This document shows positions 22,776 through 35,129 of a stretch of 64,000 nucleotides of DNA, one piece after another (position 1 is the first letter of the stretch; every line of letters begins with the position of its first letter). The DNA is from Theobroma cacao (Eukaryota; Streptophyta; Magnoliopsida; Malvales; Malvaceae). Under the pieces are notes generated by a model. It searched no databases. It was not told the DNA's origin and saw only the letters and a list, made by a program, of their open reading frames with translations. The DNA lies in NCBI RefSeq assembly GCF_000208745.1, contig NC_030856.1, positions 17,123,429 through 17,187,428 of the forward strand, in the 5' to 3' direction. Made by a program: the position numbers and the translations under genes.

Positions 22776-23869
22776 CTTTCTTAAAGTGGAAGTACTGCGT
22801 TAGGAGAATAGATTTTCGAACAAAATATTTGAGCGTCGCGGCGCTGGAAGTTGAGAGCCGCGGCCCTCATCGTAATTTCCACAAATAACAAGTTTAGGGG
22901 ATTATATAAGCTAGGACTTTTGGGGGCTACTTAAAAGACTTTTTTCAAAGGATTTTGGACCATTTCTAGTGTCAAAAGAGTAAAAGATTGCACAAGAAAA
23001 AGAGGAAGACAAGTGGCCTTGTTAAGGGCATTATTGTAATTGCATGAAATTTAGATAAGCTTTAACAATAAAAATCTCATTCTTCCAGTAGCTTCATCAT
23101 TTCTCTAGCAACTTTTTCTTCTCTTTCCTCTTATCTCATGTTTCTCTCCTCTTCCATGAAAGCTTTTCTCAAGCTTCCATCACTCTCCCAAACTAACCTT
23201 AATTTTTGTGCTCTACACACCTTGTTGTAGGTTTTTCATACTCTTTTACTCCCTCACCTTAAACAAACCCTTAAAAGTCTTTCTTCAATACTTTCTCTCA
23301 CTAGTTGAACTTTGTAGAGAGAGAAAGAGAGGTTTCATGATAGCTTTAGGACTCTTGGGAAGAAATTTCATTACAATCCACCAAGGTGATGAATTGGGAC
23401 TGGTTTTAAGTTGTTGATAAAGGCTAATAATTAGAGTTATGAATTGTTTATTGTTGAAGTTGTTTATCTATTTCTAGTGTTACTAAAGTAAAGAACTGAA
23501 TAGCCAATTAAATGGTAATGGAAGATAGATAGGAAGGGCTAGTGTAGCTTCATTTTGGAAAATAGCTTTTGGAGTGATCTAAATGTAAATTGGATTGGTT
23601 GTGATGCTTTTGTGGGTGATAGGATCCAACAAGTCCCTCAGCCCCATTTCAACCATTAGGGAAGTTCAAGTCGATTAAAGGTTTAACAAATACCGATGAG
23701 TGAACTTGCGTAAAATGTTTTAAGATAAACACATACATGTTTGATTAAATCCCCTTAAAATGTTTTATTTGTTTTTATTCAAAACTTGCATGGGAACAAG
23801 CTTTTATGAAATGTTTTTTTATTATCAAATTGATAGTGTGACGAATCCATACGTTTCTGCATAATGTTG

Positions 23870-23896
23870 ATATATATATATATATATATATATATA
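23870..23896. repeat. (TA)n microsatellite
   Basis: Thirteen TA units; the matching 5' LTR tract at 13463 has fewer, so the tract has changed length since insertion. Confidence 0.9.
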
Positions 23897-23999
23897 CCAT
23901 TGTGTGATAAATGCAACCGTGCATGTGCGGGGTGAGTGTGCACTTACTGGTGATGATGGTGGTGAGGGAGATGGATGGTGATACTGCCCGTGTACACGA

Positions 24000-24235
24000 T
24001 GTGGGGGGATGTACAGGATGGCATTAACTATGCATAATGTGCAGGGATGCACATGAGCTGGTTGAGATGGGGTGTCTGGCTATGTGCACGATGTGGGGGA
24101 TGCACATGAGCTGGGTGAGATGGGATGTCCGGCTATGTGCACGATACCGGGGGATGCACATGAGCAGGGTGAGATAGGGTGTCCGGCTATGTGCACAATG
24201 TGGGGGGATACACATGAGCTGGATGAGATGTAGTG
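24000..24235 (+). repeat. 54-bp-type tandem repeat in element B 3' LTR
   Basis: About four GATGTGGGGGATGCACATGA-type units, the counterpart of the 13590-13832 array, with small indels between units. Confidence 0.85.
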
Positions 24236-24740
24236 GTATACTAATTGATATGTTTAAGTATATATATACGCAATTAAAAGATCATTATTATAACATGTGA
24301 TTATATGTCATGATGAATCTTGAAAATTTTTCATTTACTTGTAAATTGATTTTATTACAGCGAGAAACATTCTGTTTATACTACTTTACTTGGATGATTG
24401 CTGAAAATTTCCTGTCCTTCCAATTTCATGTTGAATATTGTTCCTTCATCATTAAATGATTTAATAACTAGGGGTTTAATGGAGGGATTTTAATAAGAAC
24501 TTGAACTAAGTTGCATTGTTTTTCAATTAAGTGCATCATGATTATCAACTTTCCTTATCGTTGCTTGTTCCTTTCTTATGTTCACTCACTGAGTTTGTGC
24601 TCACTATTTTCAACTTCATGTTTTCAGATTAGGATCAGTTGGAACCTAAGTCAAGGTGTCCATGTAGTTTCATCTCTTTGGTAGGTATGTTAGCATTCAA
24701 TAGTCGTCCCTTCACCTTGGTCATTTCGCTGAAAGCCCAG

Positions 24741-27463
24741 TGTCACAACCCAAATTTTGGGCCATGACCGACGCATGGGCCCAATGGGCATAGCCCATTT
24801 AGCCTAAGCAAGCCTATTTATGCAGTCCCGATCATCATTCCAAACCATCATTTCTTAGACCTATATTGTAATTCTCAACTAAAAATACTTCAATAACTTT
24901 ATATAGTATACCCAACACTCACAATTGTATTATGCTAACATAGTATCACTCATTTGCCACCTTACAATGGCTTCAGTAATCAAATATACATATTTGATTT
25001 TTAACATGAATCTTACTAGTCTTCATTGCTTATACATGTACACAAGCATAAGACTCTTGACCATCAGCAGAGTGACTCTGGGTGAAGATACAACTACTGA
25101 GATGCCATAGTACCTACCAAGAAGGCGAGCATATGTGTGCGACTCAATCTAGATCCCAATTGCCTCCAAATCTAAAAACATAAAGTTAAAAAACGGGAGT
25201 ATAAAACTCAGTTAGTGAACATAAAAAGGGAACAAGCAATCAATAGGAAGAATTTAGAAATCATGATGCACTTGTTTCAAAAATAATGCAATTGATATAG
25301 TTTCTTACTAAAAACCCGTCATTTCAAACTTTGATTAATAACCTCATGTTGTTACAAAAATATAAGATCAATCCATGAAGTTAAATGGGTGAAAAATATG
25401 TCAAAGTCAAGCAAGGTAGGAAGCATGGCAGCAAGTTTCTCACTACAGTGAAGTTCATTCTCGTTGCCGTGAGATTCAGGCACCTAAAACAAAAAGTTTC
25501 TCACTGAAGTGAGAAACAGTGTTTGTTTGCATGTGTTTCAGTTTTTTAACATATCTCCCGTAACAGAAGTCCAATTGACCTGATTCTTTTATCATTAGAA
25601 ACATAAGATGTAGGGCTATAACTTTGATGTTTACCACTTTTCCCAGTTCGGACGGGAAAGTGGTCAAAATTTTCATCAAAGTGAAAGCACTGCCTCTAAA
25701 CCTTAGAGTTTCTCACTGCAGCGAGTTGCTGGCTGCCAAAGCAGAATGTTTCTTGCTACAGCGAGAATGCTTTCTCATTGCAGCCAGAAGTAGGGCACCT
25801 AAATGAAAAAGGACCTCCTTTGCACTAAAAATCCATTTTGTGCTGCAATAAAATCAATTTGCAAGAAAATGGGAAATTCTCAGGATTCATCATGCCAATT
25901 TTTCACATGCATTACAATCATACACCATATTCATGAGCTTTTATTTCGTAAACATATATACACATATATACATAGATAAACACCAATACCACTATCGTCT
26001 CAGTCGACTCATATGCATCCCCCCACATCGTGCACATAGCCGGAGTCATCGTGTGCATCCCCCCACATCGTGCACAGTCAGTGCCATCATGTGCATCCCC
26101 CCACATCATGCACACGGGCACTCTCATCATCCAACTCCCTCACCACCGTCATCACCGGCATGTGCATCCCCCCACATCGTGCACATGCACGGTTATCATT
26201 ATCACACAATATCTACCATCAATGCATAACATATATATATATATATATATCAACATAATGTAGTAGTACAAGAATCCATAACAGCCACATGTCACAAAAT
26301 AGAAACAATTTATCAAGGGCTTGTTCCTAAGGCACCCGTTTTAAGAAAAAAATTTGGATAAAATCATTCAAAGGTCTTGTGCAAATACATTCACATTCCC
26401 AAAACCATTTTGAAATGCAAGTTCACTCACGGTCTTATTGATTCTTTAATTGATTCTAACTTCGATTATTATTTCAAACAGACATGTGAGGCCTCGTTGG
26501 AACCTATCACACACACACAACATCACTACCAACCCAATTTGCATAAATACATTTCTAAAAGCTATTTCTTAAATCAATCTCTACTTGTTATTCCTAACTA
26601 ACTTCCAATTACCTTTTGATTAGCTATCTATTCTCTCTACTCTAGTAGCAGTAGAAATGAATAAACAAACCTCAACAATAAAACAACTCACAAATCCAAT
26701 TACTAGCCATTATCAACAACCTAAAATCAATCCTCATTCATTACTCACCTTGTTCGATTTTTAGTGAATTCCTTCTCAATAATACTCAAGCCATCATGGA
26801 AAATCCCTCTTTTTCCCTCTAAACTTCCAACTAGTGAGAGGAAGTATAGAAGTAAGATTTTTCAAAGGTTTTAAAGTGAGAGAGTGAAAGAGCACAAAGG
26901 TTTTATGAAAAAGTGCATAAAAGCATAAAAATTAGAGTTAGAGAGAGAGAGAGAGTTATGGAAGTTGCAAAGCAAGCTTCCATGGAGGATAAAAGGAACA
27001 TGAAAAGGGAGGAAGAAGAAGAAGAAGGAGAAGCTGATGAAAGCTGCTGGAGCTTAGATATTTATGCCTCAAGTTAATCTAAATTTCCACCAAAATTACC
27101 AAAATGCCCTTAACATAGTGGCTTTGTCTTCCTCCCATCCTTTGTGCAACCTTTTTGCTCTTTTGACACCAAAACAAAGTCCATAATAGTCTAAAGGTAC
27201 TCGGGGTTCATGAAACTTAAAAATTTAGACTTTAGATGCAAAATGACCATTTTGCCCTTACCATGGAACTTATCATTATTTTTATCTTCTTCATTTATTT
27301 TACCATCATAAACATCATTCATTCATTCGTTAGGCCTATTTAGACCTTAATAGCATCAAAAACTCGCTTGTAAAAGCTCACCAAGAGAAATTACGAAATT
27401 ACCCTTGGTCCGCATGATCGCTTCTACTTCTAGTTATGTGTTTATGGAGATCGAGATTTCACA
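24741..27463 (-). mobile_element. Tekay-like LTR inserted in element B 3' LTR
   Basis: On the minus strand it runs from TGTGAAATC at 27463 to ...GGGTTGTGACA at 24741. A TSD, CCCAG, is at 24736-24740 and at 27559-27563, but the right copy is separated from the LTR start by 95 extra bases. It carries a splice donor GTGAGT at 26748-26743, a module copy, palindromic cassettes at 25430-25790 and a tandem array at 25990-26190. Confidence 0.85.
25549..25670 (+). repeat. Shared LTR module, copy 4
   Basis: Plus-strand copy inside a minus-strand LTR, so it is antisense to its LTR, as in element A. Palindromic cassettes flank it on both sides. Confidence 0.75.
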
Positions 27464-27558
27464 GGTTGACTTATGAATTACCCTTTGAGCTCAACAATCA
27501 ACCTTAATTGGCATCCGTAAACTTTATTAGCCACCGTATCAAAATACGAGGTATTACA
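27464..27558 (-). mobile_element. 95-bp foreign LTR start fused to the inserted LTR
   Basis: On the minus strand this begins TGTAATACCTCG, resembling the TGTAATACCCCG start of the solo LTR at 53256-57114 rather than TGTGA. It lies between the LTR at 24741-27463 and the right TSD CCCAG, so it was part of the inserted unit: a chimeric LTR, or the stub of another LTR. Confidence 0.55.
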
Positions 27559-27874
27559 CCCAGAGTCATTTTGTTTGTAAATACGTACATGTGATGTAAA
27601 GAACTAAAATGCAAGCCTTAGAGCATATGTATATTTTGATTGGTAAGCCACCATAAGTGGCAATGGTTAACATTATTTGGGTTAATGTGAAATGTAGTTT
27701 TGATTGCTATAACATATTAATTAGGTTCTTATACATTAGAAGTATGAAAAATGACTTGAAGAATAGTTAATGGATTGATGAGTAAGATTATATAAGTAGG
27801 CTTGCATGGGCTTGGTGGGCTATGCCCATTGGGTCCATGCGCTGGTCACGGCTCAAAAATCAAGTCGTGACAAT
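27559..27874 (+). mobile_element. Element B 3' LTR, last segment
   Basis: Begins with the duplicated CCCAG and continues the LTR as in 14316-14636, ending ...GTCGTGACA at 27874. The Athila-like LTR resumes at 27875. Confidence 0.88.
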
Positions 27875-29253
27875 AGGTTCATTCAACATGTAATCTGATG
27901 CAACTTCTCTTATTATTTATCTTATTTGGTGGTTTTCGTAACCTATAATCCAAGACTATGTACAAGTCTTTATTGAGATGCTAGCATAAATATCTAACTT
28001 AATAAGTTCACTGCATGTCTATAGGAATCAATTAAATTAAGTTCATTAAGCTAGTGTCCTAATTTGGCTATGTATGGCAATTGGTGTATGTATACTTGAA
28101 TGACAAATTAGATCACCTAAGTAACGTAAACATACAGTAGTCCAATCTAAAATCTCTCTATCGAGTATCAATTATATTCACAAATCAATTAATTGTTGAT
28201 TAGCAATTGAAGGCATTAAGAAAAAAAATTGAATAAGCTAAACTAAATCCATTCATGATAAAAAAAACAGAAACTAATATTCAAACTACATTTTTAAATC
28301 CACCATAATCCTAGAAAAACAAATTAGTCCGTGTTATTTAAAGGAAACATTTGCCAAATAAATTTAGCCATGAATTCAAACAAAGAAAATAAGTATAACA
28401 CAAAAGAGAGAAATAAGCCAATGTTGAAGCTGTGTTGATCTCGAATCTCTCTCAATTGCTTTTATTCTCTTGCTTGATTCTTTGCTCAAAATCTCCAGAA
28501 AAGCTGCTACAATTCTCCTTCCTAAATGTTCAGAAAATGCTCCTCTAAATAGTTTTAAATAAACCTAATTTCCATATTCTCAAAAAAAAATTATTTTTGA
28601 AAAGCAGTGCAGCATTGCTGTCATGCTTCCTTGATGTCATGGCTCCATTATGTTGTTAGTGGCTTGCGGTGCTTGGACCTTGGGCAAATGTATGATGCAC
28701 TCCATTTGTTTAGTGTCATGGTCATGCTTTACCCAACATTGCAGCCTTAACTCCCTTAGCGCTACAGCCTTGAGTAACTCAAGGCCACAACCTTCAATCG
28801 ACATACCACCTTGTGGAGAACTGCAACTGTCTAGTGTATTTCAATGTGATTTTTACCTTGATCTAATACGAATTGGGCAAAGTGGTAAACATGAAAGTTG
28901 TAGCCCCTTCTCTTAGCTTTCCCAATTGATCAAGAATCACATCAATTGAACTACTATAGCTCATGTTATCCTTAAAATACTGTTGTACATATGAATAAAG
29001 CCTTCACCATATGTATGTGATTTTAACTCAAGTAAGCCTTTCTTATCAAATATCCTACAAAAGCCATGAGAGAAATCAACAATAACTATTCTTAGATAAA
29101 TTAAAGCAAGATAAAGTAAAATTAAACCAAAATAAATTAAAGTAACTGTCAACATATAATATAACTTAAATTAGAAAAACACTTAAAATCTCTCAAATCT
29201 AAATACTTGAGCCCCAAAATGTTTCAAAATAACTCAATATAATAGAGTTATAG
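27875..29253 (-). mobile_element. Athila-like 3' LTR, main segment
   Basis: Matches the 5' LTR segments 49883-50527 and 52224-52992. On the minus strand the LTR starts at about 29253 next to a polypurine tract, runs to 27875, then jumps over element B to 11791-12041 (about 1.63 kb in all). The core of the shared module is at 28871-28966 in reverse. Confidence 0.8.
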
Positions 29254-29265
29254 CCTCCCAAGCTT
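29254..29265 (-). other. Polypurine tract of Athila-like element
   Basis: Minus strand AAGCTTGGGAGG, decayed from the AAGTTTGGGGG form kept at 52993-53003, adjoins the LTR start. Confidence 0.65.
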
Positions 29266-30763
29266 AAGACTTTGCTAGTCCTTGAGCAAACATGAAATAA
29301 AATGAGATAACGCAAATGAAGAAAAACTTTTAACTAGAAATGAATTGCACCAACTCATTAATCACCTTTAATATCTTTAAAAGTTAATCCATATTCTCAA
29401 CTCTAAGAAACACACAAATATTATTCAAGTTCATGTTGTAATCCCAGTGCAAGCTTATTGTCAAATGGATTTTCATGTATGTGTGTGCAAACTTTCCACC
29501 TAGAACATTATACAATTCGGATAAGTTTATGTTTGTGTAAAAGTCAAATTAATAATTGAGTTCCATAAGTTTGCTTTTCATCTCTCTCTCCACTAATGGA
29601 GACTAACACTAAGTTAAGGATCAATAGGACTTGAATGAGCCTGTAATGTATGGCTAAGGTCAAGGTCTGATAGAATAGTGTGTAACTCAAATCAACTTAA
29701 GCACTCTGTCAATCTAGGACCTATTAAGAGTTTTATTTTCCTTCACCTGATAAACCTTTTTTTTCTTTTTTTTATTCAACACTTCAATATTTTTCTTTTT
29801 CTCAATTTCACACCCTTAAACTTATTCATTGTATTGGGTAGTGAAATGAATATAAACATACTTTTGAACATTTCATCATTTTTCATCTTTATTACCTTTT
29901 TCATTATTTGGCTCCTAATACTTCCTAAATTTACTTATGCAATTAGGAATGAGGAATGAAAAATTTGAATTATTTATTTAAGGGCATAAGCTAAAAAATA
30001 AGTGTTCAAACAAAGAAACGGTTTCATTAGGTTTAAATGGGGCAACTAAAGATAAATTATGTAAAGGAAAGCTAAAAACCTCATTCGGTCCAAAGATGGC
30101 CAAATCATCTTCTTAACTAAGTATAGCCTAGGATTTTGAATCGCGAGAAACTCAAACAAATTCTAGAAGCCAATACATAATTCAAAAATTCACATTCACA
30201 TAGACTTTCTCTAAATATGCATAATGAATCTAGGCAAAAGATATGGTGCTCAAATTGTAGAAATTTCATCCTAACAATAAAACTTAGTATAAAAATTTAC
30301 ATAACACTCGAACAATATTCACATGCATCAAAGAATCAAAATAGAATATAACTAAATTCTCATCATTGGATAGGTAAATTAAAAGAAATTGGCACAATTA
30401 AATCTAGTTCAAGTTTTTAAAACAAGCATAAAATTAAAAAAATTAACGAAAATAAAATAACCTAAAAATATCACAACTAATAACAATAAAACCTTCCCCC
30501 AAAACTTAAATTGCACATTGTCCTCGATGTGAAAGGCTAAAAAGAATAAGAAAAATAACTCCCTTATCAATAGTGGTAGTGCATTGAAAACTCTAAGTTT
30601 CTTTTTCCTTGTCTTCATGCTTTCCAAACCTGCATACTCAACAAACAAGCTAGGGATATGTTATAACTACTTATTTAAATAGAAAAATAAAAACTAACTA
30701 AAATAACAACTAATTTGAAAAATTATAGTTTGGGTTGCCTCCCAATAAGCGTCTTTATAGTCA
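29266..30763 (-). mobile_element. Athila-like 3' non-coding region
   Basis: The stretch between the end of pol and the LTR, matched by 53004-53255 plus 57115-58370. On the minus strand it starts with GGGAGGCAACCC soon after the pol stop and contains CATCGAGGACAATGTGC followed by AAGTTTTGGGGG (30494-30507), a second polypurine-like run typical of this lineage. I see no env-like open frame. Confidence 0.7.
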
Positions 30764-31030
30764 CTAGCTTAAATATGATACCCTTTTTTTCTCTTCTTCA
30801 TCACGGTAATAATGCTCGAATCTTTCTTTCATTACCTTGAATGCTTTTGTGAGCATACTAAAAATCTCAATATAGCTAGAAGGTAAAACTTTTACCACTT
30901 TAAAGGTTATCCACCAACATGGTTGAAGTTGCCTTGGTAAAAAATGGTTGTGTGAACTAGAAAGTACTATTTGTTGTCCAACCTCAAAATCAAGATCACT
31001 CGAAGGTGGTGAATTATGCTTGTCATAACA
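30764..31030 (-). pseudogene. Athila-like integrase C-terminal remnant
   Basis: Minus-strand frame from CYDKHNS through VGQQIVLSSSHNHFLPRQL and FKVVKVLPSSYIEI to FEHYYRDEEE, ending at the TAG at 30766-30764. It corresponds to the integrase tail of Athila/Tat elements (KVLLFNSRL...FPGKL, then VFPYGAVEI, then FKVNGQRLKHY). It abuts an RT-start remnant directly, so RT, RNase H and most of the integrase are deleted. Confidence 0.75.
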
Positions 31031-31170
31031 CTACTTAGTTTTCACATTTGATGGTAGTGGCTTTGACTCACGAGTTAATGTTGGCTTACTTATAAGTGGC
31101 GGAGTAGGAGTAGGAGTACCTTTATCTTCATTAATTAGGTATACTTTATAGCAATTATCTATGGTTGAAG
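31031..31170 (-). pseudogene. Athila-like protease-RT linker and RT start
   Basis: On the minus strand it continues the protease frame after the inserted solo LTR: STIDNCYKVYLINEDKG, a proline/threonine-rich linker, then ESKPLPSNVK, which matches the LKPLPS motif that opens RT in Athila elements. A stop follows at once at the deletion junction near 31031. Confidence 0.7.
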
Positions 31171-32948
31171 TGTTGGTATATGCCTTTAAGCCAATTGGAT
31201 TGGTCAAGGGATATAGATTGTCATTTAATGCATACTTAATCACATAACTATATGTGATAAAGATTTTCCTTCATGTTAGTGCAATAATAAAGAGTTGTTA
31301 AGTACTAATTCGATGAAGCCCATGTGCTTAAAAAAAAATTGGATGAAGCCCATGGAACATAAAGGTCTTGTAAAAGAATTGTAAAGTTGTTACAATTATG
31401 AGATCACTATGCATCAAAGCCATGTTCCTACAATCGTTCGTGGTCATTGTATTGTCAAGACTGAGCATTGATAATGCTTATAGACTGGTACATGTTAAGC
31501 CTCTTTACTTGGAAAGTAAGCAATCGATCTCATAGATTGAAGTATAAGAGAAACTTAAGGATAACATGTGGGTGCTTGTTAAAGAACAAGTTCACTAAAC
31601 ATGACCTACTATGAAAACTCTATTTGGTATTTCACTCAAGTGTCTATGGAATATGTTCTCATGTGATAATTCTGCAACTAGTCCTCAAAGTTGAGATATT
31701 GAGTCATCTTGTGTAGGGAATGACATACTCTGATTTAACCCCTATGAGTTTGGAGGAGACTAAATGCTTGAGCAAGGTGTTTTCGGGTATGCCATGAAGC
31801 ATGCAAAGGTGAATGAGTTTTCAAAAGAGGATTCATCGCCCCAATTGATATGAAGGGATGTATATCACTTGTTCTCAATTCTTGATAAACCTGTCTAAAG
31901 TCTTTGGTCAAAGTAGGATGAATTTGAGGAAAGTTAGTTTCCTAAATTCATAAGGTTAGTCTTGAATTATGGGAACTAATATAGAATGTGATAGGTAGAC
32001 ACAAACCAATGCTTAATGACATATTTGGGATATTTAATGAAAGGACTGTATTGCACTTAGAGGCTTATCACTGAAGGGCTTTGTCAAATTCTTTAATTGA
32101 CTCTCCAACATTTGGTTGGTCATGATCTATTGCTATAGGCCGCTCATGATCTATAAATATAAATCAATTTTCAAATTGAAATTTGATTAGGATTTATATT
32201 TATTGCCAACATGTTATAAGCTTAATCAATCAGACCCATTAAGTGACATGATTGGGATTAAATAAGGATAATCAATTAAGTTGGACTTAATTAGAATAGA
32301 CCAAAATAAAGTGGAAAATTAATTAAGTTTACAAGGACTTAATTGAATTAAAATATAACTATTGTATCTAGAGTTACAACTTAGTTTGGCTATATAAATA
32401 TGTTATGTTAGCTAGCTAAAACTCTAAGCCTCTAGCTACTTCTTAGGCATTTCATAAAAATAAGGAAAGAAAAAATAGTTTTCTTTGTCTAATAGAAATA
32501 AGATTCGATAAGAATTTTTTGTCTTTTTATTTTAAAAACAAAACTTGATAGAATAAGTAAAATTCTACCTTTGAAAATGTCTTATTCGGTCATTATGTGG
32601 ACTACTGTTAGAGGCCTAACACTTGGGTGTCTGAAAATTTGACAAATCTTAAAGGTGAAGAAGCAAAGATTTTGATTTCAGATTGATTTGTTTTCTTTTT
32701 GCGTTACTTGCTTCATCACAAGCCTTTGGGATTTAATTATCTCCTAATTTCGATATCTAGAGCAAAGTATATAATACTTAAACTTGTAAATGTTTATAAT
32801 TAATTTAAAAATTACATGAAAAACACAATCATTGATCTTAAGAGATTTGACAGTTTCTTTAATTAAATGCTTATTCTATTTTTCTATTGTGTTATATTTT
32901 TAATTTCTTAATTATTTTCATGCTTTAGCATGAGGTCGAATCCCAACA
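31171..32948 (+). mobile_element. Copia-like solo LTR with perfect TSD (1778 bp)
   Basis: TGTTGGTATATGCC...CGAATCCCAACA, bracketed by TGAAG at 31166-31170 and 32949-32953. Removing it joins the Athila protease frame to its linker. The orientation is inferred from TATATAAATATG at about 32390. It is homologous to the inverted copies at 50528-52223 and, more distantly, 48026-49882. No internal domain remains, as expected after LTR-LTR recombination. The copia assignment rests on the general look of the LTR only. Confidence 0.85.
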
Positions 32949-33592
32949 TGAAGGATTTTTAGTTGTATTGAAAATAGTAAAGTCAACTACCTCATCCCCA
33001 ACTCTGAAAGGTATTTTACCTTCTTTTACATCGATGAGTGCGCTTGTAGTGGCCAAGAATGGACGTCCTAGTATAATCATAACCTTTTGATCCTTTTTAA
33101 TCTCGAGTATAAGGAAGTCCACTAGAATGTATAATTTCCCCACCTTAATCAAGACATCCTTTATAATCCTAAAGGATTTCCTTATTGTCCTGTCTATTAA
33201 CTACAATTTGAATATAGTAGGTTGAATCTCCTTCAATCCCAGTCTCCTAGCAATAAACACAGGAATAATTGAGACATTAACACCTAAATCACACAAAGCT
33301 TTAAAAAAATTAGCATTATCAATGGAGAAAGTGATAGAAAACCTCCCTAGGTCTTTAAGCTTTGGTGGAAGCTTGTTCTAGATTAACGCATTACACTCCT
33401 TAATGAGTGTAACTGTCTTGAAATCTTCTAGTTTCCTCTTCTTCATCACATTGTCCTTCAAAAACTTCACATATGATGGCATTTGCTCCAAAGCTTACGA
33501 GAAAAGGATGTTGGTGTGAAGCTTTTTGAATACCTCAAAAAACTTTTGGAAGTGCCTATCAAGTTTTTGTTTCTAAAGGCATTGAGGAAATG
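32949..33592 (-). pseudogene. Athila-like gag-pol protease region
   Basis: The minus strand carries, in order, PSYVKFLKDNV-like and TLIKECNALI-like gag-pol linker motifs, a DLGVNVSIIP-like active-site stretch with decay, then KVGKLYILVDFLILEI, IILGRPFLATTSALIDV and GDEVVDFTIF. IILGRPFLAT is diagnostic of the protease of Athila/Tat elements. Frameshifts and a stop lie between 33150 and 33592. It is flanked by two solo LTRs. Confidence 0.85.
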
Positions 33593-34855
33593 TGTGAGAC
33601 CTTGACCTTTATAGACTCGTACATAGAAATATACGCGATATCCCTAATTAGGGGTAATTTCGTCATTTTCTCAATAAGCCCATAAAAGTAAGTTTTAAAC
33701 AATATTATGGCTTAAGTAGGCCTAAAGCATAAATGAATGATGAAAATATGGGTGAAATGACAAGGAAATAAAAATTTTGATGATTTTCATGTTCTGGACG
33801 TAAAATGGTAATTTTGTCACTCGAGGATAAAATGGGAATTTTTAGAATTTTACACCACCTGACACTTATCATGCCCATGGATTTCAGCCATTAACATTTT
33901 ACATTGTGGATAATTGAAACATTTTATGTGGTGGAGAGAGATTACTTAATGGATAAGTATTACACATGGACTAATGGAAACATGCCATGTGTCAAGCTTA
34001 GATTATGCTAGAATTTCCTTGTAAAATCTATTTAAAGCTCTCTTAGTCTCACCCATATGGCTGGCCAAAGCATGAAGTGAAGAAGAAAGGAAAGAACACA
34101 AACCCTAGGTGGGAAAATTGAAGAAAAAGTATGGGATTTCAAGGATTAAGCTAATTTGTGAAGGGGCATTTTTTTAATTTCCAAGGGAGTGGATAAGCTT
34201 GGGCCATAAATATCCTCTCGTTCTAGCAACTTCTTGGGATTTCCAGTAGCTTCTTCTTCTTGTTCTCTTCCCTCTCACGTTTCTTCAATTCTTCCATGGA
34301 AGCTTGATGTGAAGCTTTCATAACTTTCTCTCTCTAGCTCTAATTTTTATACCCTGGTGCTCTTTTGACTAGAACCCTTGTATTCTTCCACTCTCTCATT
34401 TTAAAACCCTTGAAAATGATGAAAATCTTGTTTTCATACTCTCTCACTAGTTAGGTGTTTTAAAGAGAGAAAGAGGAAGCTTTATTAATAGCTTGAGAGC
34501 TTTTGGAAAGAAGTTCAAAGTTAGAAAGCTATCAAGGTGAGTAGTAAACTAGTATTGGGTTTTAAGTGTTGAGAATGACTAGACATTTGATATGTGAATA
34601 TTTTGTAGTTGAGATTGTTAATTCACTTTGGAGTGATAGGAAAGTGAAAATGGATGGCCATTTAAATGGCAATTGAAAGCTAGCTAAAACATAGCTTTTA
34701 AGGTTTATAGTATGTAAATTGACATTATGGAAATGTTAATTTGATGGTAGGTGCTAACGAAGCCCCATCACCCCAATTAGATCATTAAGGGAATTAAGAG
34801 TCGGCCAGAGGCTCAACGAATACCGGTGAGTGGACTTGCATTTCAAACTTGTTTT

Positions 34856-34856
34856 N
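34856..34856. other. Ambiguous base, probable collapsed gap
   Basis: A single N sits where about 260 bp present in the element A LTR (roughly 6020-6275) are missing, so it probably stands for an assembly gap of arbitrary size. Confidence 0.65.
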
Positions 34857-35111
34857 TGCATATGAGATGATGATGATGGGAGGGTGCATATGATGATTGA
34901 TATATATATATACATATATGGTATATGGTTGTAAATGCAAATATGTGAGCATTTGATTTGTTGAAATTTGGGGAGTTTACATGTGTTACATGTTGCTATT
35001 GTTATTTTAGCAGGATGGCTTGTTTTAAAGGAAAATGAGACTTTTTCCTTTATGTTCTGACTCTCGCTGCAATGAGAAACTCTCGGGTTTGAGGGCCTTC
35101 ACCAGACCTGG

Positions 35112-35129
35112 TTCTCGCTGCAGCGAGAA
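35112..35129. repeat. 18-bp perfect palindrome
   Basis: TTCTCGCTGCAGCGAGAA, the best-kept example of the cassette dispersed in the Tekay-like LTRs; an imperfect second copy (GCGGCAGCGAGAAAC) follows within 25 bp. Confidence 0.9.

Larger units (their letters stand above)
22452..24740 (+). mobile_element. Element B 3' LTR, first segment
   Basis: Starts TATGAAACC (the second base is mutated from TGTGAAACC) and follows the 5' LTR closely; a short sample at the shared module differs at about 7% of sites. It includes a module copy (22652-22775), a (TA)n tract at 23870-23896 and tandem repeats at 24000-24235. Its splice donor has lost four bases (AAGGTGATGA). It is interrupted at 24740 by another LTR and resumes at 27564. 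Confidence 0.88.
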
